Assembly (NCBI GenBank): GCA_016215335.1
Contig: JACRKE010000011.1
Coordinates: forward strand, 1-39,771
Direction: 5' to 3'
From: Candidatus Vogelbacteria bacterium
GTDB lineage: Bacteria; Patescibacteriota; Minisyncoccia; Phycocordibacterales; JACRKE01
DNA length: 39,771 bases
Part shown: piece after piece, positions 28,273 to 37,097 of the stretch
How the letters are laid out: every line of letters begins with the position of its first letter
Numbering within the stretch: position 1 is the first letter of the stretch
Translations under genes and position numbers: made by a program
The notes under the pieces: generated by a model
Told to the model about the DNA's origin: nothing
The model's input: only the letters and a program-made list of their open reading frames with translations
The model's database searches: none

Positions 28273-30602
28273 TTTGTTATCTCTTCCGAATCAACTCCAT
28301 GTTCTTTTACGTATTCAGGATACGACGCAATCTTTTTCAAGTATTTTTGATACAGGCTCCGTGCAGTATCCGCATCCAATTTGCCTTGGTCTTCAAGTGA
28401 TCTGAAAGCGTCCAGAGCAAGATGCCACCTGCTCGTACTGTTGCGGAGTTGCAGATCGAACGGCGTTGAAGTGGAGCCTATTTCCAAATATCCGTGCACT
28501 GTGAATCTGCGCAGATCGGTTTTCCAGTCAAAAAGCCGTTGTTCGAAAGTTTCCGGATAGCCGTGAAAATTAAATATGACCGGTTTGTCGCTCGTAAAGT
28601 ATTCTTCGAGAGGGTGATGATTAGAACTACTGCCTATATTTGTGGCACAGAGTTCAAGCACGTTTACGAATCTGATTTTAGCGTTCGGAATCTCTTGTTT
28701 TACAATCTGAATGGCGGCGAGAGATTCTCCTGTCAGATAATCGCCGGCGGCCCCGAAAACAATATCAGGGTCTTCGTCGCTCGCGAATTTCCAAATTGAA
28801 AGTCCGGCCTCTGCTTCTTCTTCCGCCTCTTCTTTGTTGAGCCATATCGTTTCTTCCGTTTTGGCCGCGCATATCACATGAATCTCATTTTTTGTTTTCA
28901 ACGATCTATGAAGAACGGTGAGCGTGGAATTGGCATCGGCCGGAAAAAACACCCTCGCGAATCTTCCGTGCCGCTCTAGAACTCCGTCAATAAATCCCGG
29001 ATTCTGGTGTGAGAATCCATTGTGATCTTGTCTCCAGCCGGAGGAAGTCAGCACATAGATTAATGAGGCAACAGGCTCCCGCCAGCTTGTTTCGCGTGCG
29101 ATTTTCAAAAACTTCGCATATTGGTCTGCCATGCTTGATACGACTTGCACAAAAGCTTCATAAGATGCGAATATTGCGTGTCTTCCTGTGAGAATATAAC
29201 CTTGAGCCATCCCTTGAAGCGAATTTTCCGAAAGCATTTCGATGACCCTGCCTTCGGGTGCGATATCTTTGTCCCAGGATTTAAGGGGACCATTCCATGC
29301 GCGGGTTGTCGACTCAAAAACTGCATCAAGTTTATTGGAGTACGTCTCATCGGGCGACATTAGCCTGAAGTTCTTTTTTTCACTGTTTTTTGTAAATAGC
29401 TCATTTAGATATTTGCCCATCTGTATCATACTGCTCGCCGTGCTTTTTTCCGATTGGGTCTTGGGTGAGATGTACTTACTCACATCCGGCAGGTCAAGCT
29501 CGTTTTCCGGCGTGACTCCAAGGCGCGCTATCCGATTGTCTCCCATGAGAAGTTTTTCTTCCGGAACAAGACCCATGAGCTCTTTTAATGGGCCGTTTAT
29601 GGGATCAAACAGTTCTTCAACTCTATAGCTTCGAAGCCATTTGTCGAGCGCCACGAGATCTTTTTTGTCATTTTTAGCATTGGGCAGGGTAACCTGATGA
29701 GACAGACAATTGTCTTCTATCTTATCTTTGCCTCTTTTCTTTATTCCCGTCGCTCCTTTGGGGGAGCTTAAAATTATCATGGGCCAAGCGGGCCAGTTTT
29801 TTCCGGTGCCGTCTTTCGCCTCTGACTGGATTCTACGAATCTCCAGGTGCGCGTCAGTCATCGCTCTTGCTAAACTTTCATGTATTTTGTCTTCATCCCC
29901 GTATGCTGACACGAAAACAGGATCGTAACCGTAACCCTTGAAAAGATTTTTGAGTTCTGTCTTTGACATACGTCCGAAAATGGTCGGCCCGGATATTTTG
30001 TAGCCGTTTAAATGTAAAATCGGCAGAACGGCGCCAGATGATTTAGGGTCGATGAATTTATGAAGATGCCATGCCGTTGCGGTCGACGCTGTTTCCGCTT
30101 CGCCGTCGCCCACAAGACAAGCCACTATCAAGTGAGGTTGGTCGAGCACTGCCCCATATGATGTGGAAAGGGAGTATCCGAGTTCTCCGCCTTCCACTAT
30201 AACACCGGGGGTCGCGGGACTTGAGTGGCTTGGAAATCCGTACGGCCAACTGAAATTTTTTGCCACATAGCCGAGGCCTTTTTCATCCAATGTTGCCTCC
30301 GGATAGTATTTACGGAGCGTGCCCTCAAGATAAATATTTGCCTGAAGAGCGGGGAAGCCATGGCCAGGACCGAGAACGAACAAAAAATTAGAACCCGTTT
30401 TTTTAATGAGTAGGTTAAGATGAGCATAAACCAGATTTATACCGGGACATGTTCCCCAGTGGCCGAGCAGACGCGGTTTAATATGTTCGGGCCGGAGAGG
30501 TTCTTTAAGCAGGTAGTTCTCTTTCAAATAAGTCTGTATCGCACTTATATAATTCGTAAGCCGCAAAAATTTTTTCAAATTTTCCAGTTCGTCTTTATTC
30601 AT
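28254..30602 (-). CDS. xfp: Xylulose-5-phosphate/fructose-6-phosphate phosphoketolase (start trimmed from the track ORF)
   Basis: LGHWGTCPGINLVYAHLN, GPGHGFPALQANIYLEGTL, VGDGEAETASTATAWHLHKFIDP, RQDHNGFSHQNPGFID. Confidence 0.95.
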   Translation of the reverse strand: MNKDELENLKKFLRLTNYISAIQTYLKENYLLKEPLRPEHIKPRLLGHWGTCPGINLVYAHLNLLIKKTGSNFLFVLGPGHGFPALQANIYLEGTLRKYYPEATLDEKGLGYVAKNFSWPYGFPSHSSPATPGVIVEGGELGYSLSTSYGAVLDQPHLIVACLVGDGEAETASTATAWHLHKFIDPKSSGAVLPILHLNGYKISGPTIFGRMSKTELKNLFKGYGYDPVFVSAYGDEDKIHESLARAMTDAHLEIRRIQSEAKDGTGKNWPAWPMIILSSPKGATGIKKRGKDKIEDNCLSHQVTLPNAKNDKKDLVALDKWLRSYRVEELFDPINGPLKELMGLVPEEKLLMGDNRIARLGVTPENELDLPDVSKYISPKTQSEKSTASSMIQMGKYLNELFTKNSEKKNFRLMSPDETYSNKLDAVFESTTRAWNGPLKSWDKDIAPEGRVIEMLSENSLQGMAQGYILTGRHAIFASYEAFVQVVSSMADQYAKFLKIARETSWREPVASLIYVLTSSGWRQDHNGFSHQNPGFIDGVLERHGRFARVFFPADANSTLTVLHRSLKTKNEIHVICAAKTEETIWLNKEEAEEEAEAGLSIWKFASDEDPDIVFGAAGDYLTGESLAAIQIVKQEIPNAKIRFVNVLELCATNIGSSSNHHPLEEYFTSDKPVIFNFHGYPETFEQRLFDWKTDLRRFTVHGYLEIGSTSTPFDLQLRNSTSRWHLALDAFRSLEDQGKLDADTARSLYQKYLKKIASYPEYVKEHGVDSEEITNWKWHI

Positions 30603-30670
30603 GAAGAGAAGTATACCAGAGTAAGCTTCTCGTGTGGATTGGATAATTATCCCTTGCCAATTTATATTAT

Positions 30671-31000
30671 TTGAGCCAAAATACGGCCAACATGATTGAC
30701 AGGCCCGACATATACGAGTCTCACATAGACGAACAGATAGAGAAGTACGACCTCCGAGGAGTAGTAGACGAAATGGTGTCTTACTGTCTGAACACTTTTG
30801 CGAAAGAAGAGGAACCTTCAGTCTCAATTCCAATAGAAGACGTTAATCCTCATAAAGTTTCTGTCATTTTCGCCGCTGTCAAGCAGTTGGTTGAATCACG
30901 AAATCCCGACCTTCACGTCCGTGCGTCATCTTGGCCAAAAAAATTCGGAAAGACGGAAGGTTCCAAATACGAAAGCGTAATTTTTGTCACCAGGAAATAG
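30671..31000 (+). CDS. Hypothetical protein (109 aa from TTG, or from ATG at 30692)
   Basis: Coherent acidic/basic soluble sequence between xfp and the PAP2 gene; no family recognised. Confidence 0.5.
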   Translation: MSQNTANMIDRPDIYESHIDEQIEKYDLRGVVDEMVSYCLNTFAKEEEPSVSIPIEDVNPHKVSVIFAAVKQLVESRNPDLHVRASSWPKKFGKTEGSKYESVIFVTRK

Positions 31001-31020
31001 TATACTTACTTTTTGCTTGT

Positions 31021-31671
31021 TTAGATTTTACAACCGATTGAGTCGAACAGTTTTTTGTCCTCTCGGAAAAGATAGAGCGCCATATGGTAGATGGTGTAGG
31101 TGATAAAGAACGCCGCGAGAACATCGATGGAGTAGTGGAGATGCCCCATAAGTACCGATACGCCGAATATAATGGACAAAGCCATGAACAGTATTCGGAG
31201 CCTTATGTCTTTCCAAAATATGTAAGACATCAGAAACGGCAGTCCCGTATGTCCGGAGAAAAACAAGTCGCCGCCAAACGTGAAATTACTGACGAAACTG
31301 GTTGGATCGATGTATATTTGCGTAGGAAATGCGCCCAAGTGTGTAATGCTTATGAATACGCTTCTTATGAGTATAAAAAGGGCGGTTGATTTAAGCACAA
31401 ACGCGATGCGCGCGGGTTTTTTAATGCATAAAAAAATTATGAATATCCAAAAAACTATCGCTCCATAATTGAATATCCAATCTACATCGTAAACTCTTAT
31501 ATTCGAAAGTATGATATCCGTTACGAAATTGCTCGCTTTTTCTGTGGCATATTCTGAAGCTACCGCATTTGCAATGAGACTGAGTATGATAAGCGCGAAA
31601 GACTCAAGTGTGAGTCTTAAGTTGTTGTGATCACTGAATATTCTTTTACAATTCTCCGCGTATTTTTTCAT
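31021..31671 (-). CDS. PAP2_C / sphingomyelin-synthase-related membrane phosphatase or phosphotransferase
   Basis: GGDLFFSGHTGLPFLMSYIF and GHLHYSIDVLAAFFITYTIY match the GDxxxSGHT and HYxxDVxxAxxIT catalytic motifs; multi-TM. Confidence 0.75.
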   Translation of the reverse strand: MKKYAENCKRIFSDHNNLRLTLESFALIILSLIANAVASEYATEKASNFVTDIILSNIRVYDVDWIFNYGAIVFWIFIIFLCIKKPARIAFVLKSTALFILIRSVFISITHLGAFPTQIYIDPTSFVSNFTFGGDLFFSGHTGLPFLMSYIFWKDIRLRILFMALSIIFGVSVLMGHLHYSIDVLAAFFITYTIYHMALYLFREDKKLFDSIGCKI

Positions 31672-31673
31672 TT

Positions 31674-32414
31674 TTAGCGTATATCTTTGTACTCTTTGTT
31701 GAAAGGACGATGTAAAATCACCTCGGAGAGAAAATTTATTATGTATAAAAAACCCGTGTTTACGAGACCCTGGCCTTCGAGTCTTCGGTTTGAAGAGTAG
31801 ACGATGAAGGGCACTTTGAATTTTGATTTTCCGAATTTGCTTGCTCTTCTCGCGATGTTTGTGTCTTCGCCGTAAAAGGCGATAGAAGTGTCGAATCCTC
31901 CCATCTTTTCAAGTACGCTTTTTCTTATGGCAAAATTGCCACCTATTATCATATAACCCACTATCCAGTAAGAAGGCAGAGCCAGTATGTTCCACCATAT
32001 GTACCTTACGATCCATTGCTGCCATTTCGGCGAATTGTAATAGATATACGGTCCACTTAAACTTGCTAGATTTTTGTCTCGAGAAAATTCTTCAATCACC
32101 GTTTCGACCCAATCTTCTGACATATAAGAGTCGGCGTCGTTATAGGCAAGAATTTCACCCTTGGCTTCCATAAATCCTCTTTGTCTCGCCCACGTTATGC
32201 CCTTATGCTCTTCGCGGACCACTCGCACTCCTTCTCTTAGAAGAGCGATTCCGGCGGTATCGTCCGTGCTCGTATTGTCTACGACAATAATTTCATAAAG
32301 CTTGCCGTGGCTGTTCTTTATACTTCGGTCGAGCGTAAATCCCAAGTACTTCTCTTCATTGTAGGCCGGTATTATCAGGCTTATTTTTGGAATATTCATC
32401 TGATTGGTTGCCAT
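31674..32414 (-). CDS. Glycosyltransferase family 2
   Basis: ISLIIPAYNEEKYLGFTLDRSI, IIVVDNTSTDDTA, AYNDADSYMSEDWVE, GEDTNIARRA. Confidence 0.92.
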   Translation of the reverse strand: MATNQMNIPKISLIIPAYNEEKYLGFTLDRSIKNSHGKLYEIIVVDNTSTDDTAGIALLREGVRVVREEHKGITWARQRGFMEAKGEILAYNDADSYMSEDWVETVIEEFSRDKNLASLSGPYIYYNSPKWQQWIVRYIWWNILALPSYWIVGYMIIGGNFAIRKSVLEKMGGFDTSIAFYGEDTNIARRASKFGKSKFKVPFIVYSSNRRLEGQGLVNTGFLYIINFLSEVILHRPFNKEYKDIR

Positions 32415-33115
32415 ACTTTGTGCGCGGATTTTTTTAAAAATGTCATATAAAGGAAATTAACGATCCATTGGTATATAAGCCTGTGCCAGCCCAGTTTGTG
32501 CGGACGTCTTCCCGTATTTCTGAGCAACAGTTTTTTTTCACAGCGAGTCTTTCCGATCTTTCCTATTCTTTGAAAGAATTCTATGTCTTCGGCTACCGTC
32601 AGATTTTCATTGTAACCTCCGACTTTTCTAAAGGCGCTCTCCCGTACCATCTGAAACTCACCCGAGGCCGCACCAATTCCCAATATATTGTTTTGCAATC
32701 TGAAAATCAAATTAACGAAAAACATTATAAATCTATCCATGAATGTTTCTCTGTCATGCGCGATTCTTATAGGACAAGAAATGCCGACCAATTCAAAATC
32801 GTTTTTGAAAGACGCGAGCGCACTTCTGAAAAATTCATTCGGGTCGTCTATTATAATATCCGCATCAATGAAAACCAAAAGATCACCCTTGGCCTGCTTT
32901 GCTCCGTTGTTTCTATTTATGGCAATCGATTGGCTTTCTCGGTTTTGGGCGACTATTGTAATGTCTGCATATTTACGCGCTATATATAGGGTATCATCAT
33001 CGCTCCGGCCGTCCGATACGATTATTTCAGATTCACCGAAGTAATTTCGGAGAGACTTGAGCAGTTTCTCGAGTACGTGTTCTTCATTTAAAGTTGGAAT
33101 GATGAATGAGATCAT
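32396..33115 (-). CDS. Glycosyltransferase family 2
   Basis: ISFIIPTLNEEHVLEKLLKSL, IIVSDGRSDDDT, LLVFIDADIIID, VAEDIEFFQRIGK. Confidence 0.92.
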   Translation of the reverse strand: MISFIIPTLNEEHVLEKLLKSLRNYFGESEIIVSDGRSDDDTLYIARKYADITIVAQNRESQSIAINRNNGAKQAKGDLLVFIDADIIIDDPNEFFRSALASFKNDFELVGISCPIRIAHDRETFMDRFIMFFVNLIFRLQNNILGIGAASGEFQMVRESAFRKVGGYNENLTVAEDIEFFQRIGKIGKTRCEKKLLLRNTGRRPHKLGWHRLIYQWIVNFLYMTFLKKSAHKVWQPIR

Positions 33116-33717
33116 AATTTTGCCATTTCAGACTTCGCGAATCTCACAAAGACAGTTATACCTGCCGAGGCGATTACAATGATACCGATAAGGAAGTACA
33201 ATTGTAAATCTTTCGCTATGAACGAGTACAAAGATCCGAATGTGTAGCCTATTGAAAGCAGGACTGAAACCAGAATCAATTCGCCGAAAAGATTGATTGC
33301 CATGTATCTGACGAAGGGGATTCTTGTTGCGCCTGCCGCCATGAGAGTTGCGAGACACATGCCGAACCCCATTGTTACTTTTGATATGACCATGATCTTT
33401 AAATGATATTTATGGAAAAGACTTTTCGCTCTCAAAAAAAGTTCCGGCGTCACACTCAAGATGTGTCCATGTTTTTTGATTATGGGTTCCGCGAAAAAAT
33501 AGCCCACGTAATACCATATGACGTCCCCGATGAGGTCTCCCATAACCAAAGCGATGAAGAGGGGCCAAAAAGTGAAGACTTCAACCGAAAGCAAGAAACC
33601 CGCGGCTATCATGAGTATGGGTCCTTCTATGGTAGCGCCTATGGCTACGATCGGATATTTGAGATATCCGCTCGCATTTGTAGCATAAACCAAAAATGTA
33701 GGAAGTGTTGTTTCCAT
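33112..33717 (-). CDS. DedA/VTT-domain membrane protein
   Basis: IEGPILMIAAGFLLS, LVMGDLIGDVIWYYVGYFF, KVTMGFGMCLATLMAAGATRIPFVRYMAINLFGEL. Confidence 0.85.
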   Translation of the reverse strand: METTLPTFLVYATNASGYLKYPIVAIGATIEGPILMIAAGFLLSVEVFTFWPLFIALVMGDLIGDVIWYYVGYFFAEPIIKKHGHILSVTPELFLRAKSLFHKYHLKIMVISKVTMGFGMCLATLMAAGATRIPFVRYMAINLFGELILVSVLLSIGYTFGSLYSFIAKDLQLYFLIGIIVIASAGITVFVRFAKSEMAKL

Positions 33718-33814
33718 CCGAATTACAATATTGTAGCACTATATTGTGGAAAACTATTATGAGCAAAAGTATTCGATTGATATAATGTCTGAATTAGCAG
33801 TTCATCAATAGAAT

Positions 33815-34201
33815 ATGGAACTATCACTGTTTTTGGCGAAGTTAATTGGATTGTATTTGATTATTGAAGGTCTCGTACTTCTCTTTAGGGGAGCTATGTT
33901 GCGAAGGGTACTCGGGGATTTTATGCATACGCCCGCACTTCGATATATTACCGGAGTTTTGGTGTTGCTCGTGGGTCTTTCCATGGTAATTTCGCATAAC
34001 ATATGGGAATGGTCATGGCTCGGACTTGTCACGCTCATCGGATGGTTGATTCTCATAAAGAGCGTCATGTACTTATTCATGGGAGAGAAATCGGTTGCCA
34101 AATTGTACAAATCATTCGATAAGAAAGGTTATTACGTTACCGCGGGAGTTATTGCGCTTGTACTAGGCATATATCTAGCCAAGATTGGTTTTGGGATATA
34201 A
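33815..34201 (+). CDS. Small integral membrane protein (about 4 TM)
   Basis: Hydrophobic segments; TATAAT-like element about 30 nt upstream of the ATG. Confidence 0.65.
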   Translation: MELSLFLAKLIGLYLIIEGLVLLFRGAMLRRVLGDFMHTPALRYITGVLVLLVGLSMVISHNIWEWSWLGLVTLIGWLILIKSVMYLFMGEKSVAKLYKSFDKKGYYVTAGVIALVLGIYLAKIGFGI

Positions 34202-34223
34202 GCTTTTTTGAGTTTTTGGGAAG

Positions 34224-35207
34224 TTAATCTTTGAGATTGTTCACAATGGTATAAGCTTGATTGGCCGATTCGATGACGGAGTCAGCGCCGGTAAGCGAGC
34301 CGGCTATATAGAGGCCTTGAACATTTGTTTCGAAGTTCTCATCAAACTTTGGCTTCCCGCCTCCTATTGACTCCTCGATTTCGATGCCCGCGCTCTTTAG
34401 AAATTCGAGCGGCTTCTCGTATCCCGCGTGTACAAACATGTAATCAAAGGGAAGTTGGTGAGTCATACCTGATTTATTGATTGTCGCACTGTTTCCGGTG
34501 ATCGCTTCAACTTTACTCTGCCAGCATATTTCAACTTTTTCTTCTCCTACCATCGCCCCAACTTCAGCCTTGTTCTTTTCGGTAACGCTATCCGTAAAAT
34601 GATCTTTTCTCACAATCAGAACAATTTTGTTTTGTTCGCCGTGATAGATGGCCGTTTCAAGTGCGCTATTTCCACCACCGACAACGATTATGGTTTTGTT
34701 TGAATAATCGTTGTAGTAATCAAGCGCGTAAAAAATGTTCGGATGACCTTCTTCGCCAGGTACATGCAACTTTCGGGGATTTTCGAAGGTGCCAGAAGTG
34801 AGCAACACTCGCCTTGCTTTGTATTCAACACAGGCAGGACTTGTGTACACAGGTAGGACATGTGTGGTAGGTGTTTTAACCACAAATGTGTCTCCCTCTT
34901 TTTGAATTCTAAGTACGGTGTCAATTTTCACGTTCAGTGTTTCGGCTTGTTTTTGCCACAGGGTCACAAGTTCTTTGCCAGTGATCCTGTCGGGAAAAGT
35001 GAGAGCTCCTTTTAAGGTGGCCGTGTTGCGGCCATAGACATGATAGAATTTCTTTTCGGCCATGGTGTCTATTATGAGCGAGCCCGGGTATGTTTTCTCG
35101 ATGAGCATATACGAGAGACCAGTCTTCTTGGCTTGGAGTGCGCCCTCAATGCCTGCAGGCCCCCCTCCCACTATAACTATGTCATAAATGTTATCGTTTG
35201 AGTCCAT
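34224..35207 (-). CDS. NAD(P)/FAD oxidoreductase, thioredoxin-reductase-like fold without the CxxC redox pair
   Basis: IVIVGGGPAGIEGAL, TIIVVGGGNSALETAIY, GLYIAGSLTGADSVIESANQAY. Confidence 0.85.
   Translation of the reverse strand: MDSNDNIYDIVIVGGGPAGIEGALQAKKTGLSYMLIEKTYPGSLIIDTMAEKKFYHVYGRNTATLKGALTFPDRITGKELVTLWQKQAETLNVKIDTVLRIQKEGDTFVVKTPTTHVLPVYTSPACVEYKARRVLLTSGTFENPRKLHVPGEEGHPNIFYALDYYNDYSNKTIIVVGGGNSALETAIYHGEQNKIVLIVRKDHFTDSVTEKNKAEVGAMVGEEKVEICWQSKVEAITGNSATINKSGMTHQLPFDYMFVHAGYEKPLEFLKSAGIEIEESIGGGKPKFDENFETNVQGLYIAGSLTGADSVIESANQAYTIVNNLKD
34828..34865. repeat. Two adjacent 19-bp direct repeats within the flavoprotein CDS
   Basis: ACACAGGCAGGACTTGTGT / ACACAGGTAGGACATGTGT (2 mismatches), head-to-tail. 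Confidence 0.75.
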
Positions 35208-35259
35208 GTCTAAATATTGCTACAGTGGTGGCATTCTAGCATACTAATACACTAAATAA

Positions 35260-36597
35260 ATGGAAACTGCAGAAAAAAAACGAATTGCTTTGATCGGTGC
35301 GGGTATCGCGGGTTTGGTATGCGCGTATGAATTAAAGAAGCGCGGGCATGATGTTATCATATATGAGAATAGTGATCGCGTTGGAGGCCGCATGGCGACC
35401 CGCGTAAAGGATGGTCTTGAGTTTAATCCGGGCGCCACTTTTTTAAGCCACCACTATCATACTTTGCGCGCTTATGCTGAAGAGTTTCGCATTCCGTGGC
35501 ATCCTATGCAGAAAGGAAGCTCGCATCGCGTTCGGCGCGGCGGCAAGTCTTACTACTATAACGTGGCCGGGCCGATTGATGTGCTTAAACTCCGAGTGCT
35601 TTCACTGCCGTCGCGCTTGCGTTTCCTCTGGTTTTTAATGAGACTTGCTTTGCGCAAAATTCCGGGCAGTTTTTTCGATTTGTCTTTGGTGCCCGAGAGT
35701 TTTGATTTTGATAACGCGAGCCACTATCTAAGAAAAGCGGTCGGAGACGAGGTCGTGGACTATGTCGCTGATCCTTTCACAACCACTCTTCACTTTTATC
35801 TGTCGGATCAGGTGAGCACGGCCATGATGTTTACACTTTTGAAATCTCTTATAGGCAATCCTGAATTTAGCGCGGAGTATCCCGTGGGCGGTATTCAAGC
35901 TATTCCGAACGAACTGGCCAGGAGACTTAATGTCGTGACTGAAGCGCGAGTAGAGAGCGTCATACGAGGAAAAGACGGAAACACAGTTCGAGTGAATGAT
36001 CGGGATGAAATGTTTGATGCCGTGGTGTTCGCTTGTCCCGCCCCAGCTGTTCTTGGCATTCTTCGGAATCCGACCGAGTCCGAGCTTGAATTGCTACAAT
36101 CCGTGACTTACGGCAGCACTATCACCTTTGCATTTAAGGTGCCTTCAACAATGTTTACCGACAATACGCACTGCATCTATGTGCCATACGTTGAAAACAA
36201 GATAATCGGTTCGTGCATCTTTGAAATGCGAAAGCAGACAGGACTGCTTGCGGAGGGCAAAACACTATTCAATGTTTATCTTCATGATCAAGCGGCCAAA
36301 GAGCTAATGAACAAAAGCGAAGAAGAGTTGCTCTCGATTATTATTCCCGAACTTCGCGCCATCTGTCCTGAATTCACGGTCCACGAGAAAGATATCGTAT
36401 TTCACGACATTGAGCGATGGCCCCGAGCAATGCCAGCCTTTCCTCCGGGTTATGTTTCAAAGACAAGAAAGTTCCTCGAAAACAATCAAGGTGTCGACAA
36501 TATCTATCTTATTGGCGACTACATGAACAGCACATGGACAGAGGGCGCGGCCAGATGTGGTCGGCGCACTGCCGAAGTAATTGACAATGTAGGCTAG
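35260..36597 (+). CDS. FAD-dependent amine oxidase / protoporphyrinogen-oxidase-like flavoprotein
   Basis: RIALIGAGIAGLVCAYELKKRGHDVIIYENSDRVGGRMATR; C-terminal NIYLIGDYMNSTWTEGAARCGRRTAE. Confidence 0.88.
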   Translation: METAEKKRIALIGAGIAGLVCAYELKKRGHDVIIYENSDRVGGRMATRVKDGLEFNPGATFLSHHYHTLRAYAEEFRIPWHPMQKGSSHRVRRGGKSYYYNVAGPIDVLKLRVLSLPSRLRFLWFLMRLALRKIPGSFFDLSLVPESFDFDNASHYLRKAVGDEVVDYVADPFTTTLHFYLSDQVSTAMMFTLLKSLIGNPEFSAEYPVGGIQAIPNELARRLNVVTEARVESVIRGKDGNTVRVNDRDEMFDAVVFACPAPAVLGILRNPTESELELLQSVTYGSTITFAFKVPSTMFTDNTHCIYVPYVENKIIGSCIFEMRKQTGLLAEGKTLFNVYLHDQAAKELMNKSEEELLSIIIPELRAICPEFTVHEKDIVFHDIERWPRAMPAFPPGYVSKTRKFLENNQGVDNIYLIGDYMNSTWTEGAARCGRRTAEVIDNVG

Positions 36598-36691
36598 TCC
36601 ATGTTATTGTTAGTGTAGAGTTTTGTGATCTGACTAGGACTCGTAATTGTAGTGCCAGACAGTAAGTACCCAAACAACAAGGAGCAGACGT

Positions 36692-37033
36692 ATGTTGTGT
36701 CAAATTGAGAGGGTCTCCCCGATCATGATCGAAGGCGAAAAGTACGTCCAAGTGGTGGCTTTCAGGATGCAGAATGGAGTTTTTCTGAACCGTGAAGCTC
36801 GGATACATGTTGCGGTCGAAAGGGGGCATCCGGATCCTGGTTACTGCTGGGACATGATCCGGAGTGCCACCGGGTTGGACGAGAGGGTTCGTCGGTTTTT
36901 TCTCGAGAACATTGATCGCTTCCATCTGACTGAAGTCTCTTGGAATGCGGGCTTGTTCGCGCAGTTGTGGTACGGAGACTCCGTCGAACAGGCTCGGAGA
37001 CACATGATTGAGTGGCGGAAGAATTGCCGTTGA
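36692..37033 (+). CDS. Hypothetical protein (113 aa)
   Basis: ATG with upstream AAGGAG; distinct composition; no family recognised. Confidence 0.6.
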   Translation: MLCQIERVSPIMIEGEKYVQVVAFRMQNGVFLNREARIHVAVERGHPDPGYCWDMIRSATGLDERVRRFFLENIDRFHLTEVSWNAGLFAQLWYGDSVEQARRHMIEWRKNCR

Positions 37034-37097
37034 TATTTTCCGTGACTCAACAACTCTTAACGTAACTAATCTACTTACTTGAAGGGAGTGGTGGAGC

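Noticed and set aside
30603-30833. 77-aa N-terminal extension of phosphoketolase
   Set aside because: Cys/Arg-rich non-homologous sequence antisense to the upstream gene 30671-31000; conserved Xfp begins near MNKDELENLKKFL (30602).
36509-37003. 164-aa minus-strand ORF
   Set aside because: Spans the antisense of two plus-strand genes; the plus ORF 36692-37033 has a SD.
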